Source: Saxidomus purpurata
Taxonomy: Eukaryota; Mollusca; Bivalvia; Venerida; Veneridae
DNA length: 64,000 nucleotides
Reading direction: 5' to 3'
Assembly (NCBI GenBank): GCA_022818135.1
Contig: JAFMSR010000005.1
Coordinates: 36,648,766 to 36,712,765 of the forward strand
Position 1 is the first letter of the stretch. Each line of letters begins with the position of its first letter. Below, one piece after another: positions 42,459 through 55,565 of the stretch. The translations under genes and the position numbers were made by a program. The notes below the pieces were generated by a model. That model was not told the DNA's origin and searched no databases. It saw nothing but the letters and a program-made list of their open reading frames with translations.

Positions 42459-44276
42459 CACACCCGACACAAAGTGCCAGGGTGAGCTATTGTGACCACT
42501 CATAGTCCATCATCTGTTGTATATATACATTCGTCTGCCATTTCCTTCATATGACATCTTCACTGAAACCAATAGGCCAATGTTGATGAAGCTTGGCAAG
42601 GATGTTCCATGAAGCTCTACCAAAGTTGTTAAAAAAATCAATTTCATTTAGAACTTGGGTTGCTATGGCAACAAATAGGAAAATGTTTAAAAATCTTTCC
42701 TCCAAAACTACATATGCTTATATAGGACTAACATTAAAATTCTTCTTTGAAACCACAAGGCCTAGAGTTTAAATATGTTTTGGTATGTAGCATTGGCTAT
42801 TGGACCTCTTCTAGAATTATTCGAATGGGCTTACACACATAGGCTTACATGGTAAGAGGCATTGTCTAGCAGACCTCTATCAAGATTGCTTGACTCATGT
42901 CACTCATGACTTCCAGATAAAAAATGATCCTGCCTCAGGGGGCACTTGATTTCACATAGGCTTACATGGTTTTAGGCATTGTCTAGTGGATCTCTACTAA
43001 GATTTTCAAATCATGACCCGAGACAAAATTGAACCTGTCCTAGGGGCTCACTTGATTTTACATAGGCTTACATGGTGCAAAGTATAAAAAATCTAGGCCT
43101 GAAGCTTACATACTCAGCCTGTATCATTGGCAAGTGGATGTCTACCAAGAATATTCAAATCATAACTTCAGGGAAATCTTTACAAATCTTCTTTGAAACC
43201 ACATGGCCTAAAAGCTTAGCCGTATGGACCTTTACCAAGATTTATAAATCATGACATTGGTCAAAATTGACTCTGCTTGCAGGGCTCACTTGATTTAACA
43301 TAGGTTTAAGTAGGGAGAAAATAAAAATAGAGGCCCAAAGCTTAGAAAGTTGGCATGTAGCATCAGCAAGTGGACCTCTTTCAAGATAAGATTATTTGAC
43401 TCCTGACACCCTGATCAAAATTGACCCTGCCTGGAGGGTCATTTGAATTCACATAGGCTTATAAAGGAAAAACTATAAAAATCATCTCAGAAAATACATG
43501 GTCTATAGATTAGATATTTGGCATGTAGCATTGCGTTATTGACCTCTGCTAAGATTTTCAAATCATGACTTCAGTTAGAATTGATCCTGTCCTCAGTTGA
43601 TTATACTAAGACTTAAGTAGGGAGAACTTCAAAAATTTCTTGGCCCAAAGATTAGATATTTGGCATGTAGCATTGGCAAATGGATCTGTACCAAGAATGT
43701 TCAAATTACGACTTCAGGATAAAAAATGTCCTGTCCCAGGGGCGCTTAATTTAACATAGGCTTACTTGGCTTCTGGCATTGTCTAGTGGACCTTTTATCA
43801 AGATTGTTAAATATTTAGAATAATGACCAGCTGGGGGAGGGGTCACTTGATTTACATAGGCTTCTATAGGAATACATTTAAAACTTTTCTTCTCTGAAAC
43901 CACATGGCCTAGAGCTTAAATATTTGTCATTTAGCATTGGCTATTGGACTCCAACTAGGATTGTTAGAATATGACTCCAGGGTCAAAACTGACTCTGCCT
44001 AAGAAAATGTCAGAAAAATGTCAAATTACGTTTATTTGGCATGTAAAATTATGTAGTAGACATCTACCAAGATTGTTTAAATTATGACCCAGGGTCAAAT
44101 TTGACTCTGCATAGGGTCATATGATTTACATTAGATTCATATTATTAGAAAAACTTAAAAAATCTCTAAAAACATATGACCTAGAACTTATACCATTGAA
44201 GGTCAAGGTCACAGACTGTGAGACACCACTTCCAGGGTATTTGTCAATTACAAGTGACAGCTCTTATTTGTTTTCA
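42459..44276 (+). mobile_element. Large family E tandem-repeat element, copy 2
   Basis: Starts TTAGCACACCC...GGGTGAGCTATTGTGACC (hairpin), followed by CATAGTCCATCATCTG. Seven or more divergent units of roughly 200-250 bp follow, with CATAGGCTTACATGG, GCATGTAGCATTGGC and AAATTGACCCTGCC. It ends near a hairpin-like GTCAATTACAAGTGAC and AGCTCTTATTT. It supplies the uninterrupted equivalent of the site where the miniature LTR element sits in copy 1. Confidence 0.65.
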
Positions 44277-44910
44277 TTGTGCAATATAAATGCATAAACT
44301 GCTATATCCCTAGAAAAGTCTACATGCAGGATTTTAATATAAACATTTTCAACCATTGTAAAACATTTGAAATATCAGCAATTAAAGGTACACCAACATA
44401 CTGTACTGAGACCAGGCAGAAATTTTCTTAGTGACTTATCATGCCGACAGTCTTTCAGTAGTTTAAACGCTTTGATTTATTCATGCAAGCATTCTTGTAT
44501 TTTTAACTAAATAATATTAATACTTGGAAAACACTCAATTTACTTTGTGTCAATCAACTTGAAATCAAAATTAATGAACAATAAATATTTGTTTAAACTA
44601 TCTTTAAACCTTGATTACTGAAAAAGTTTACCATAGTTTACTTCTGTCTTAGCAACAGTTTGCTACTGCATGTAGGAAATTAAGATTTGATATCCTATTG
44701 AAACAGTAAAGGATGTGATTACAATCTGCTCCTTACTGTTACCTCTTATATTTCAAAGCGATGAAAATTTATCTCTTGGTGAATGAAGGTTTTTTTTTCA
44801 GAAAAGTCTGAAAAATATAATGCTACACAGCACAAGAGCAATACTTATTCATTAATCAACATTTGATTTTATTTGAACTTATTCCTTGACCATGTTTCTT
44901 TGTCAATCTT
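44277..44910. other. No gene recognised
   Basis: AT-rich spacer between two tandem-repeat elements. Nothing is supported. Confidence 0.4.
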
Positions 44911-45490
44911 TTTATACGCCAATCTTTTTATAGGGACGTATTATAAGATCACCCGTGGCGGGCGGGCTGACGGCATCCACTTTGTCCGCTCTCCAAGTCA
45001 AACAGTTTTCATTTGATCTTCACCAAACTTGCTCAAAATGTTAGTCTGCATAATATCTCAGCCAAGTTTGGTAACCAGCCAAATCGACGCAGACACTTTT
45101 GGATTATGGCCATTGATTTATGCAAAATTGACCATATTCACCTCCGCTCTCCAAGACAAACAGTTTTCATCCGATCTTCACCAAACTTGTTCAAAATGTT
45201 TGTGGGCATAATATCTCAGCCAAGTTTAATAACCAGCCGAATTGGCATCTGGCACTTTTGAATTTCGACCCTTGATTTAGGAAAAATTGGCCAAATTCAC
45301 ATTTTCTGCTCTCCCCAAGTCCAACAATTTTCATCTGATCTTCACCAATTTGAAACTTGTTCAAAATGATTGTCGGCATAATCTCTCAGCCAAGTCCAAT
45401 AACAAGCCAAATTTACTTGGGCACTTTTGAATAATGGCCATTGATTTATGCAAAATTGGCCAAATTCACCTTGTTTGCTCTCTAATTTGA
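44911..45490 (+). mobile_element. Tandem-repeat mobile element, family C, copy 3
   Basis: TTTATACGCCAATC start, then GGGACGTATTATAAGATCACC, GGGCGGGCTGACGGC and units with CAGTTTTCATTTGATCTTCA and AACCAGCCAAATCGAC. The 3' end is not identified, so it may be truncated. Confidence 0.6.
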
Positions 45491-45549
45491 AACAGAAGTT
45501 GTCTGCATCACTATGTGTAGCTCCTTACATTGTTAACTGAAATTATTTT

Positions 45550-45780
45550 TTCAGTTTTAGAAGCCAACTTAGTGCATTAGTCTTTGGATCGGAGGGGGAT
45601 CTGGGTTTGATCCCCACCAGTGCCAAGCTAATGGTAGTGTTCTTAGGCAAGACATACATAATTCCACATTGTGTGTGTCTCTCTCTCTTTGAATTTGATT
45701 CCATCTGGTACATGTATTAGAACTTGTTTCTCATTTGAGATTAAATAAACTACTAGAAATTAAAAAAAAATAATAAAAAA
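45550..45780 (+). mobile_element. SINE-like element with tRNA-type head
   Basis: TTAGTGCATTAGTC (weak A box), then GATCTGGGTTTGATCCCC (good B-box match). GTAGTGTTCTTAGGCAAGACA follows, resembling the conserved central domain of Deu-type SINEs. The element ends in an A-rich tail from about 45757. The tail region is also the left border of the 2.7-kb tandem repeat, so the SINE may have contributed the recombination point. Confidence 0.5.
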
Positions 45781-48342
45781 ATTATAATTTAATCATATAG
45801 TATGAATTACCTTACTTGACCCAACAAGCAAACCTTAATTTCTACATCATATAAGAATTGGAAACTTTTTCTGGCCCTTGGGTCTTTTATAGATTTATAC
45901 CGGTATATGAAATACAATGTACTTCAAAAATTCTTTGTCTAAAACCACGAGGCCCTGAGCTTAAATACTTGTTGTTTAGGTTGTAAGGTGCACAATGGCA
46001 TACTAAGGACTCTAAGCCTGTTCAGTTCTTTGGCTAGGTATGGCAATTTGGCACTAGCCAATTCTTCCAGGACATATAGAGCACTTGTTAGAATGTCCTC
46101 CTGTTGACAGTCCACCTGTTGACAGTTCAGTAGATTTCAATGTCTGAATGATGGCTTCTGCTGGTACAGTGCTTGGCTGTTGGTATGCTGATTGTATCTG
46201 ACCAACCAGTCATGTGCATGATGAAAATACCAGCACCACCGCCTTGTAAAGCAGCTGTAGCAGAGCAGAGTCATCTGTGTACACATGAGTTCATATCTCT
46301 GTTGATAATCTTCTAATATCATGGCTTGTGTAATGGATTTTTTATATTTCCATCTTCCACGCCTGATTTGAGACCAGGTACTGTAGTGCAGATGGTCATA
46401 CTGCCATGTATGGCTCTGGAAGTTCTGACTGGCCCAGGGTAGTAAACAGTGGTCCAAGATTGGCAGGGTTTGTCAGCTTTTTTGATTCATGGACAAAGCT
46501 CCTTCTTTTAGGTGATTCTTTGTTTGGGCCCCTTGCTTTGTTCTCATGGGGTGGTCTGGCAAGAACTGATACTTGCTGGCTTGCTTGAGCGCCTTCGCAT
46601 CCCTGCTTTTTCCAATGGTGGAATAGCAGTAATTTCCTCCAGTTGTACACATTGCTCCAGTAATGGTTCTTAACTTGCCTGGTTATGGACCTTATCCAGC
46701 ACTTGCTGATCTGTCTTTGCAGCCTTCATCCAACATGCTGCCATTGTTAATGAAAGTTTAAACGTAGCACTCAGTTCCTTGAATATAGAAAGCAAGTGGT
46801 TTAGATTATATATTGCTTCTTGAGAACATACATATGATTTAAGAAGTAAAGCCATACTGTGGCGTTTAAATAAGTTGTAGCTGTTGTAACTTTACAGATT
46901 GTTTATATCAGTTATTATTTGTTTACAAAAACTTCTCTTAAAGCCACAATATTCTTCAGAAATGCCAATATCTTAATGACAGAATGGCCACACAAGTTTG
47001 AGACTGAAAATTTTCCTAAATGATACAGAAAGGGCATATATCTAATATGCTTTGATATTTTCATCTTAGGGAAAAAGCAGCTAGTATTTTACATGGACGC
47101 GAAAATACTGCCATACTTTACTTATTTACCCAGTGGGTATTTCCAAAGATGGTTTATAAAACATTGGGAATGCTCATATACGAGGGATGGTCAAGTAAAG
47201 ATTAAACATTGTGTTTTGTGATTTTAATGTGCAAGCTATCCCATTCTTATAGATACAGTTGGGTTAATTCTAGACCTGAATACGAATGAGGTCATAAAGA
47301 TATATTCAGAATATACAGGACAAAGCTTTAGTAAACATAATTATGGTTATTGGGTCAATCTTCCATGCAACTGGTTTTTCACATCTACATTGTATGACTC
47401 TTTACTAATTGTGTTTAATTAATCATTGTGTATATCATTGATCATGTGACATAGATTTTGTTCTTCTTACGAAAGAAAACCACAGTTTCTGAGGAATAGA
47501 GTGGCTTAAAGTAAGACATTCATGGACTGTTCAGGCTAATCATTTTTGATTCCTAATTAAATAGAAGTGTTGTTGATTTTTCCTATTTATATTTCTTATT
47601 GTTGTCTCTTTTTTTTTGATAATCTGTTGATAACAAAGTTTTGTTCTTATGACTGACTTAAAAACTTTATAGTCCAAACAGTTTCTTTTGGCATGTCATT
47701 TTGACAAAAATCTGTAGGAAGAGCAAATTTTCATTTTTGAATATTGTTTATATATTTGACAGGATTTTTTCAGATGCAAATCTTATCATAGTAGAAAGAA
47801 ATATCATCAGAAGGTTGAGAAAGCCTAGGAATTTTAACAGAGAATGTTAGTGGGTAATACTTATATTACACAACCATTATATACAAGACTTTGTGCACAT
47901 GAACCTTAACTGGTTATGGGTTACTGATATTATTTCCATATTCAACCAAACATATTTGATTTTGTTAGATTACAGCCAGGCATTTTAGAATAAGCCTGAA
48001 AACTAGCAAGTTTTCAGGGTTAGGCACTGTCAGTGTCTTAGAGAAAGAATGCTAGTGGTTATCATTATATAAACAGTGTGCACAAAGATAGTTTATGAGT
48101 TTTTATGTCAGTCATTATTTAGAAGTTTTGACCTTTTAAATTTTTGTATAAAACTAGGTATTTTGTAGGGATTTGATGTAATCTTAACCCTTGCTTTTGC
48201 TGCTTTTTCTGTCTTCCACTGAATTCACCCTTTTTAGTGTGTTATGGTAAGTCTGTTTTCAAGTGGAATTATACCAAGCAGACTTCCTAGGTTAGGCACA
48301 GGTCTTGTGTCTTTTTATATAATTGTTACCCCCTTGTGTTTT
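45731..48342. repeat. 2.7-kb tandem unit, copy 1
   Basis: First of three head-to-tail copies. It begins at the TTTGAGATTAAATAAACTA tract and is 2612 bp long. Compared with copies 2 and 3 it lacks about 90-100 bp corresponding to 48605-48703. Otherwise it aligns throughout with few changes. Confidence 0.9.
45985..46855 (-). pseudogene. Decayed retrotransposon RNase H region, tandem copy 1
   Basis: Minus-strand fragments in shifting frames carry an RNase H-like core: VYTDDSALLQ (the usual YTDGS with Gly changed to Asp), then ALYVLEELASAKLPYLAKEL before the 3' end. Upstream lie fragments with MAACWMKAAKTDQQVLDKV. These match the C-terminal ribonuclease H domain of non-LTR retrotransposons as I remember it. 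Stops and frameshifts prevent any product. Confidence 0.6.
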
Positions 48343-51062
48343 TCATTCAAGATTAAATAAACTAGTATAAATTTAAAAAAATAAAAATAATAGAATTTAA
48401 TTACCTAGTATGAATTATCCAAGACTTGACCCAACAAGCAAACCTTAATTTCTACATCATATAAGAATGTGGCTCTCTTTCTGGCCCTTGGGTCTTGATG
48501 GCTCAGATGTTTCATATAGATTTGTATATGGAAATTCTTTCAAAAATCTTTGTGTTAAACCATGAGGCCCTGAGCTTAAATACTTGTTGTGTACCATTGC
48601 ATAGTGGTACTCTCTGAATAGTGATCAAATTATGCCCCTTGTATCAAAATTTGGCACATCTTTGGGGTACTTAATTTATTGTTGTTGTTACTGACTGGCT
48701 GTGGTTGTAAGATGCACAATGGCATACTATTGAGGACTCTAAGCCTGTTCAGTTCTTTGGCTAGGTATGGCAATTTGGCACTAGCCAATTCTTCCAGGAC
48801 ATATAGAGCACTTGTTAGAATGTCCCCCTGTTGACAGTCCTCTTTTGACTCTTCAGTAGATTTCAATGCCTGAATGATGGCTTCTGCTGGTACAGTGCTT
48901 GGCTGTTGGTATGCTGATTGTATCTGACCAACCAGTCATGTGCATGATGAAAGTACCAGCACCACAGCCTTGTAAAGCAGCTGTAGCAGAGCAGAGCCAT
49001 CTGTGTACACACGAGTTCATGTCTCTGTTGATAATCTTCTAATATCATGGCTTGTGTAATGGATTTTTTATATTTCCATCTTCAACACCTGATTTGAGAC
49101 CAGGTACTGTAGTGCAGATGGTCATACCACCATGTATGGCTCTGGCAGTTCTGACTGGCCCAGGGTGGTTAACAGTGGTCCAAGTTTGGCAGGGGGTATC
49201 AGCTTTTTGGGTTCATGGACAAAGCTCCCTCTTTTAGGTGATTCTTTGTTTGGGCCCCTTGCTTTGTTCTCATGGGGTGGTCTGGCAAGAACTAATACTT
49301 GCATCCCTGCATCTACCAATGATGGAATAGCAGTAATTTCCTCCAGTTGTACACATTGCTCCAGTAATGGTTCTTAGCTTGCCTGGTTCTGGACCTTATC
49401 CAGCACTTGCTGATCTGTCTTTGCAGCCTTCATCCAACATGCTGCCATTGTAAATGAAAGTTTAAACATAGCACTCAGTTCCTTGAATATAGAAAGCAAG
49501 TGGTTTAGATTATATATTGCTTCTTGAGAACATACATATGATTTAGAAGTTAAGCCATACTGTGGCATTTAAATAAGTTGTTGTAGCTGTTGTAACTTTA
49601 CAGATTGTTTATATCAGTTATTATTTGTTTACAAAAACTTCTCTTAAAGCCACAATATTCTTCAGAAATGCCAATATCTTAATGACAGAATGGCCACACA
49701 AGTTTGAGACTGAAAATTTTCCTAAATGATACAGAAAGGGCATATATCTAATATGCTTTGACATTTTCATCTTAGAGAAAAAGCAGCTAGTATTTTGCAT
49801 GGACGCGAAAATGCTGCCATATTTACTTATTTACCCAGTGGGTATTTCCAAAAACGGTTCATAAAACATTGAGAGTGCTCATATACGAGGGATGGTCAAG
49901 TAAAAAACATTGTGTTTTGTGATTTTAATGTGCAAGCTATCCCATTCTTATAAAAACAATTGGGTTAATTCTAGACCTGAATACGAATGAGGTCATTCAG
50001 AAAACTGGAAAAGATATATTCAGAATATACATAACAAAGCTTTAGTAAACATAATTATGGTTATTGGGTCAATCTTCCATGCAACTGGTTTTTCACATCT
50101 ACATTGTATGACTCTTTACTAATTTTGTTTAATTAATCATTGTGTATATCATTGATCATGTGACATAGATTTTGTTCTTCTTACGAAAGAAAACCACAGT
50201 TTCTGAGGAATAGAGTGGCTTAAAGTAAGACATTCATGGACTGTTCAGGCTAATCATTTTTGATTCCTAATTAAACAGAAGTGTTGTTAATTTTTCCTAT
50301 TTATATTTCTTATTGTTGTCTTTTTTTTGATAATCTGTTGATAACAAAGTTTTGTTCTTATGACTGACTTAAAAACTTTATAGTCCAAACAGTTTCTTTT
50401 GGCATGTCATTTTGACAAAAATCTGTAGGAAGAGCAAATTTTCATTTTTGAATATTGTTTATATATTTGACAGGATTTTTTCAGATGCAAATCTTATCAT
50501 AATAGAAAGAAATATCATCATAAGGTTGAGAAAGCCTAGGAATTTTAACAGAGAATGTTAATGGGTAATACTTACATTACACAACCATTATATACAAGAC
50601 TTTGTGCACATGAACCTTAACTGGTTATGGGTTACTGATATTATTTCCATATTCAACCAAACATATTTGATTTTGTTAGATTACAGCCAGGCATTTTAGA
50701 ATAAGCGGGTAAAGCCTGAAACTAGCAAGTTTTCAGGGTTAGGCACTGTCAGTGTCTTAGAGAAAGAATGCTAGTGGTTATCATTATATAAACAGTGTGC
50801 ACAAAGATAGTTTATGAGTTTTTATGTCAGTCATTATTTAGAAGTTTTGACCTTTTAAATTTTTGTATAAAACTAGGTATTTTGTAGGGATTTGATGTAA
50901 TCTTAACCCTTGCTTTTGCTGCTTTTTCTGTCTTCCACTGAATTCACCCTTTTTTGTGCGTTATGGTAAGTCTGTTTTCAAGTGGAATTATACCAAGCAG
51001 ACTTCCTAGGTTAGGCACAGGTCTTGTGTCTTTTTTATATAATTGTTACCCCTTTGTGTTTT
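48343..51062. repeat. 2.7-kb tandem unit, copy 2
   Basis: 2720 bp, beginning TCATTCAAGATTAAATAAAC. Near-identical to copy 3 over its full length, including non-coding parts. Confidence 0.9.
48690..49568 (-). pseudogene. Decayed retrotransposon RNase H region, tandem copy 2
   Basis: The best-preserved RNase H motif of the three copies: TRVYTDGSALLQ at 48977-49018 (minus). A frameshifted stretch follows, ending in LTSALYVLEELASAKLPYL and NRLRVLNSMPLCILQ (48700-48800), equivalent to the DxLxVLxxL...LP segment of such RNase H domains. A Pro/Lys-rich linker (ARPPHENKARGPNKESPKR) lies upstream. It is not translatable as one protein. Confidence 0.65.
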
Positions 51063-53796
51063 TCATTCGAGATTAAATAAACTAGTATAAATTAAAAAAA
51101 ATAAAAATAATAGAATTTAATTACATAGTATGAATTATCCAAGACTTGACCCAACAAGCAAACCTTAATTTCTACATCATATAAGAATGTGAAACTCTTT
51201 CTGGCCCTTGGGTCTTGATGGCTCACATGTTTCATATAGATTTGTATATGGAAATTCTTTCAAAAATCTGTGTAAAACCATGAGGCCCTGAGCTTAAATA
51301 CTTGTTGTGTACCATTGCATAGTGGTACTCTCTGAATAGTGATCAAATTATGCCCCTTGTATCAAAATTTGGCACATCTTTGGGGTACTTAATTTATTGT
51401 TGTTGTTACTGACTGGCAGTGGTTGTAAGATGCACAATGGCATACTATTGAGGACTCTAAGCCTGTTCAGTTCTTTGGCTAGGTATGGCAATTTGGCACT
51501 AGCCAATTCTTCAAGGACATATAGAGCACTTGTTAGAATGTCCCCCTGTTGACGGTCCTTTTTTGACTCTTCAGTAGATTTCAATGCTTGAATGATGGCT
51601 TCTGCTGGTACAGTGCTTGGCTGTTGGTATGCTGATTGTATCTGACCAACCAGTCATGTGCATGATGAAAGTACCAGCACCATCGCCTTGTAAAGCAGCT
51701 GTAGCAGAGTAGAGCCATCTGTGTACACATGAGCTCATGTCTCTGTTGATAATCTTCTAATATCATGGCTTGTGTAATGGATTTTTTATATTTCCATCTT
51801 CAACACCTGATTTGAGACCAGGTACTGTAGTGCAGATGGTCATACCACCATGTATGGCTCTGGCAGTTCTGACTGGCCCAGGGTAGTTAACAGTGGTCCA
51901 AGATTGGCAGGGGGTATCAGCTTTTTGGGTTCATGGACAAAGCTCCCTCTTTTAGGTGATTCTTTGTTGGGGCCCCTTGCTTTGTTCTCATGGGGTGGTC
52001 TGGCAAGAACTAATACTTGCTGGCTTGCTTGAGCGCCTTTGCATCCCTGCATCTACCAATGATGGAATAGCAGTAATTTCCTCCAGTTATACACATTGCT
52101 CCAGTAATGGTTCTTAGCTTGCCTGGTTCTGGACCTTATCCAGCACTTGCTGATCTGTCTTTGCAGCCTTCATCCAACATGCTGCCATTGTAAATGAAAG
52201 TTTAAACATAGCACTCAGTTCCTTGAATATAGAAAGCAAGTGGTTTAGATTATATATTGCTTCTTGAGAACATACATGTGATTTAATAAGTTAAGCCATA
52301 CTGTGGCATTTAAATAAGTTGTTGTAGCTGTTGTAACTTTACAGATAATGTTTATATCAGTTATTATTTGTTTACAAAAACTTCTCTTAAAGCCACAATA
52401 TTCTTCAGAAATGCCAATATCTTAATGACAGAATGGCCACACAAGTTTATGAGACTGAAAATTTTCCTAAATGATACAGAAAGGGCATATATCTAATATG
52501 CTTTGACATTTTCATCTTAGAGAAAAAGCAGCTAGTATTTTGCATGGACGCGAAAATGCTGCCATATTTTACTTATTTACCCAGTGGGTATTTCCAAAAA
52601 ACGGTTCATTAAACATTTGGAGTGCTCATATACGAGGGATGGTCAAGTAAAGATTAAACATTGTGTTTTGTTATTTTAATGTACAAGCTATCCCATTCTT
52701 ATAAAAAAACAATTGGGTTAATTCTAGACCTGAATACGAATGAGGTCATTCAGAAAACTGGAAAAGATATATTCAGAATATACATAACAAAGCTTTAGTA
52801 AACATAATTATGGTTATTGGGTCAATCTTCCATGCAACTGGTTTTTCACATCTACATTGTATGACTCTTTACTAATTGTGTTTAATTAATCATTGTGTAT
52901 GATCATTGATCATGTGACATAGATTTTGTTCTTCTTACGAAAGAAAACCACAGTTTCTGAGGAATAGAGTGGCTTAAAGTAAGACATTCATGGACTGTTC
53001 AGGCTAATCATTTTTGATTCCTAATTAAATAGAAGTGTTGTTGATTTTTCCTATTTATATTTCTTATTGTTGTCTTTTTTTTTTTGATAATCTGTTGATA
53101 ACAAAGTTTTGTTCTTATGACTGACTTAAAAACTTTATAGTCCAAACAGTTTCTTTTGGCATGTCATTTTGACAAAAATCTGTAGGAAGAGCGAATTTTC
53201 ATTTTTGAATATTGTTTATATATTTGACAGGATTTTTTCAGATGCAAATCTTATCATAGTAGAAAGAAATATCATCATAAGGTTGAGAAAGCCTAGGAAT
53301 TTTAACAGAGATTGTTAGTGGGTAATACTTACATTACACAACCATTATATACAAGACTTTGTGCACATGAACCTTAACTGGTTATGGGTTACTGATATTA
53401 TTTCCATATTCAACCAAACATATTTGATTTTGTTAGATTACAGCCAGGCATTTTAGAATAAGCCTGAAAACTAGCAAGTAGGCACTGTCAGTGTCTTAGA
53501 GAAAGAATGCTAGTGGTTATCATTATATAAACAGTGTGCACAAAGATAGTTTATGAGTTTTTATGTCAGTCATTATTAAGAAGTTTTGACCTTTTAAATT
53601 TTTGTATAAAACTAGATATTTTGTAGGGATTTGATGTAATCTTAACCCTTGCTTTTGCTGCTTTTTCTGTCTTCCACTGAATTCACCCTTTTTGTGCGTT
53701 ATGGTAAGTCTGTTTTCAAGTGGAATTATACCAAGCAGACTTCCTAGGTTAGGCACAGGTCTTGTGTCTTTTTATATAATTGTTACCCTCTTGTGC
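51063..53796. repeat. 2.7-kb tandem unit, copy 3
   Basis: Begins TCATTCGAGATTAAATAAAC and ends at CCCTCTTGTG near 53796, where unique sequence (CAATCTAATACTTT) starts. About 2734 bp. Confidence 0.9.
51410..52290 (-). pseudogene. Decayed retrotransposon RNase H region, tandem copy 3
   Basis: Same order of fragments as copy 2, with VYTDGSTLLQ near 51709-51740 (minus) and ALYVLEELASAKLPYLAK downstream. Different point changes show the copies have been diverging independently since the triplication. Confidence 0.65.
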
Positions 53797-54229
53797 AATC
53801 TAATACTTTAAGTTTACATCTGAGCTGTTGGAATCAGCAGCATTCCTACAAAACAGGGAGTCTGTTTGTGCTTAGTTACCATTTAAGTGCCTTCCATAGC
53901 ATTTTGGATACATTTATCTGCTGTTGGTCTTGATTTGAAATGGCCTGACTATCATATGATACCATAAAGCTATAAATATACACAAACCAAAGATAAAAAC
54001 ATGGTGGAAATGGCTTAGTGGTCTTTTGCATAGTAATCAAAATGTCACCTGGCCAGCCATGATGTGTGCATATTAATGCCCATCTGTTGTATGAGCTAAC
54101 TGAGATTGCATACATGAGTGTGATATCACTTTAGCATATTCACATCTACCCATCTAATCACACAGTGACAGCTTTTTTTAACTTTTTAGTTTCTGTATGT
54201 CTGCTAACACAAGCTGTTTTACCAGTTTT
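53797..54229. other. No gene recognised
   Basis: Unique AT-rich sequence right of the triplication. The minus-strand frame at 53876-54115 has no motif. Confidence 0.4.
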
Positions 54230-55057
54230 AGCTCGACTTTTCGAAGAAAAGGCGAGCTATCCCAATGGCTTGGGTTTGGGGGGGGGGTGGGGGGGGGGGT
54301 CAAAATTTTTTTTTTTTTTTCCCCCCCCCCTTTAAAAAGTTCGAGCTATGGCCTCGAAACTTACCATTGTTCTTCCCTCCTGTCCGACAAGAGTACATAA
54401 CTATGTCAGGTTGGTGTCGGCATTACGGCCCATTTGATTAGAAAGTGTCATCACCTTGGTTAAGTTTTTCGTACCACCCCACTTTATTTCAAAACTATTA
54501 GAGGTATGCTGAAACAACCACCTCCCCCCCCCCCCCACCCCCCCCCCCCCCCTGGCATTTTTTTGAAACTTACTAACTTGTTTACTATCATAACCTCCAT
54601 GTACAGACAAGAGAAGGTAACTCTGTCAGGGATTTGTTTTAAAAATTAAGGCCCTTTATCGACTTAGAATCTTGGTTAAGTTTTTTGTACCAGTCCACTT
54701 TTTGACTGAACTGTTTGAGATATTAATTTGAAAGTTGGAATACTGGTTAACCATCATAATTCCCAAACATGGGCAGGAGAAGGTAATTCTGTCATGGATT
54801 TTTTTTATTTATGGCCGTTTTTGACTTAGAAACTCAGTTAAAATTTTCATTTCTGTCCACTTAACTTAACCATTTGAGATATTACTTTGAAAGTTGGAGT
54901 ACTTATGTACCATCATGAGACCTGTCTGTAAGCAAGAGAAGGTAACTCTGTTTAGAAATTCCTAGTTAAAGCCTTGGGTGCCCTTAACTGTCTAAGTTTA
55001 GTTTTATTGGCAAGCACTAAAAAAGTCGAGCGCGCTGTCCTACTGACAGCTCTTGTT
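54230..55057 (+). mobile_element. Tandem-repeat mobile element, family B, copy 4, with homopolymer-damaged 5' part
   Basis: 5' hairpin AGCTCGACTTTTC-GAA-GAAAAGGCGAGCT is intact. The expected GGCGTC run is replaced by long G, T and C runs (about 54274-54331), and another C-run block lies at about 54519-54552. Downstream units (GGTTAAGTTTTTCGTACCACC) and the 3' hairpin GCTGTC-CTACT-GACAGC with CTCTTGTT are normal. Confidence 0.65.
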
Positions 55058-55565
55058 TCATACAGTTGTCGTAAAGTCTCTATATAGAATGCCTCTCTAT
55101 TTCAAACTCTACCTTTGACATTAAAGTTAAGCAAAACTTTACACTGCATATCATAGGTATACAGCCCTTAGGTATTCATTCATTTATTCAGGGAGGTTTC
55201 CTGACATCCAAGCTCAACAGTAGTTTCCAAAACATAAGCAAGTCTGTCACAACCAGTACAAAAGGAAGACCAGTTCCCATCTCCCAAAGGATTAGCAATG
55301 TAATAAATAGCCCCTGATACAACAGCAGAACTATACACTCATTGTCTACACCTCATGCACTGAGATAACCCCAAGCATAAATCAAACATGGATACAAGCT
55401 TAAGACCAGAATTATACTGACAATAAACAGATACCAGAGTGAAATGGAAGATGAGTAGTCATCTGTCCATCCATTCAGATTGTCTATCTTGTCCCTATTC
55501 CTGTGGCTTTCTATCTTCTGTCTTGATACATTTATTTGTTTATTGTGTGTTTGTCCTTTTCATTT
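55058..55565. other. No gene recognised
   Basis: AT-rich spacer. Nothing is supported. Confidence 0.4.

Noticed and set aside
53523..53756. A 77-codon minus-strand frame in tandem copy 3
   Set aside because: The equivalent DNA in copies 1 and 2 is present but broken by small changes, and no domain is seen.
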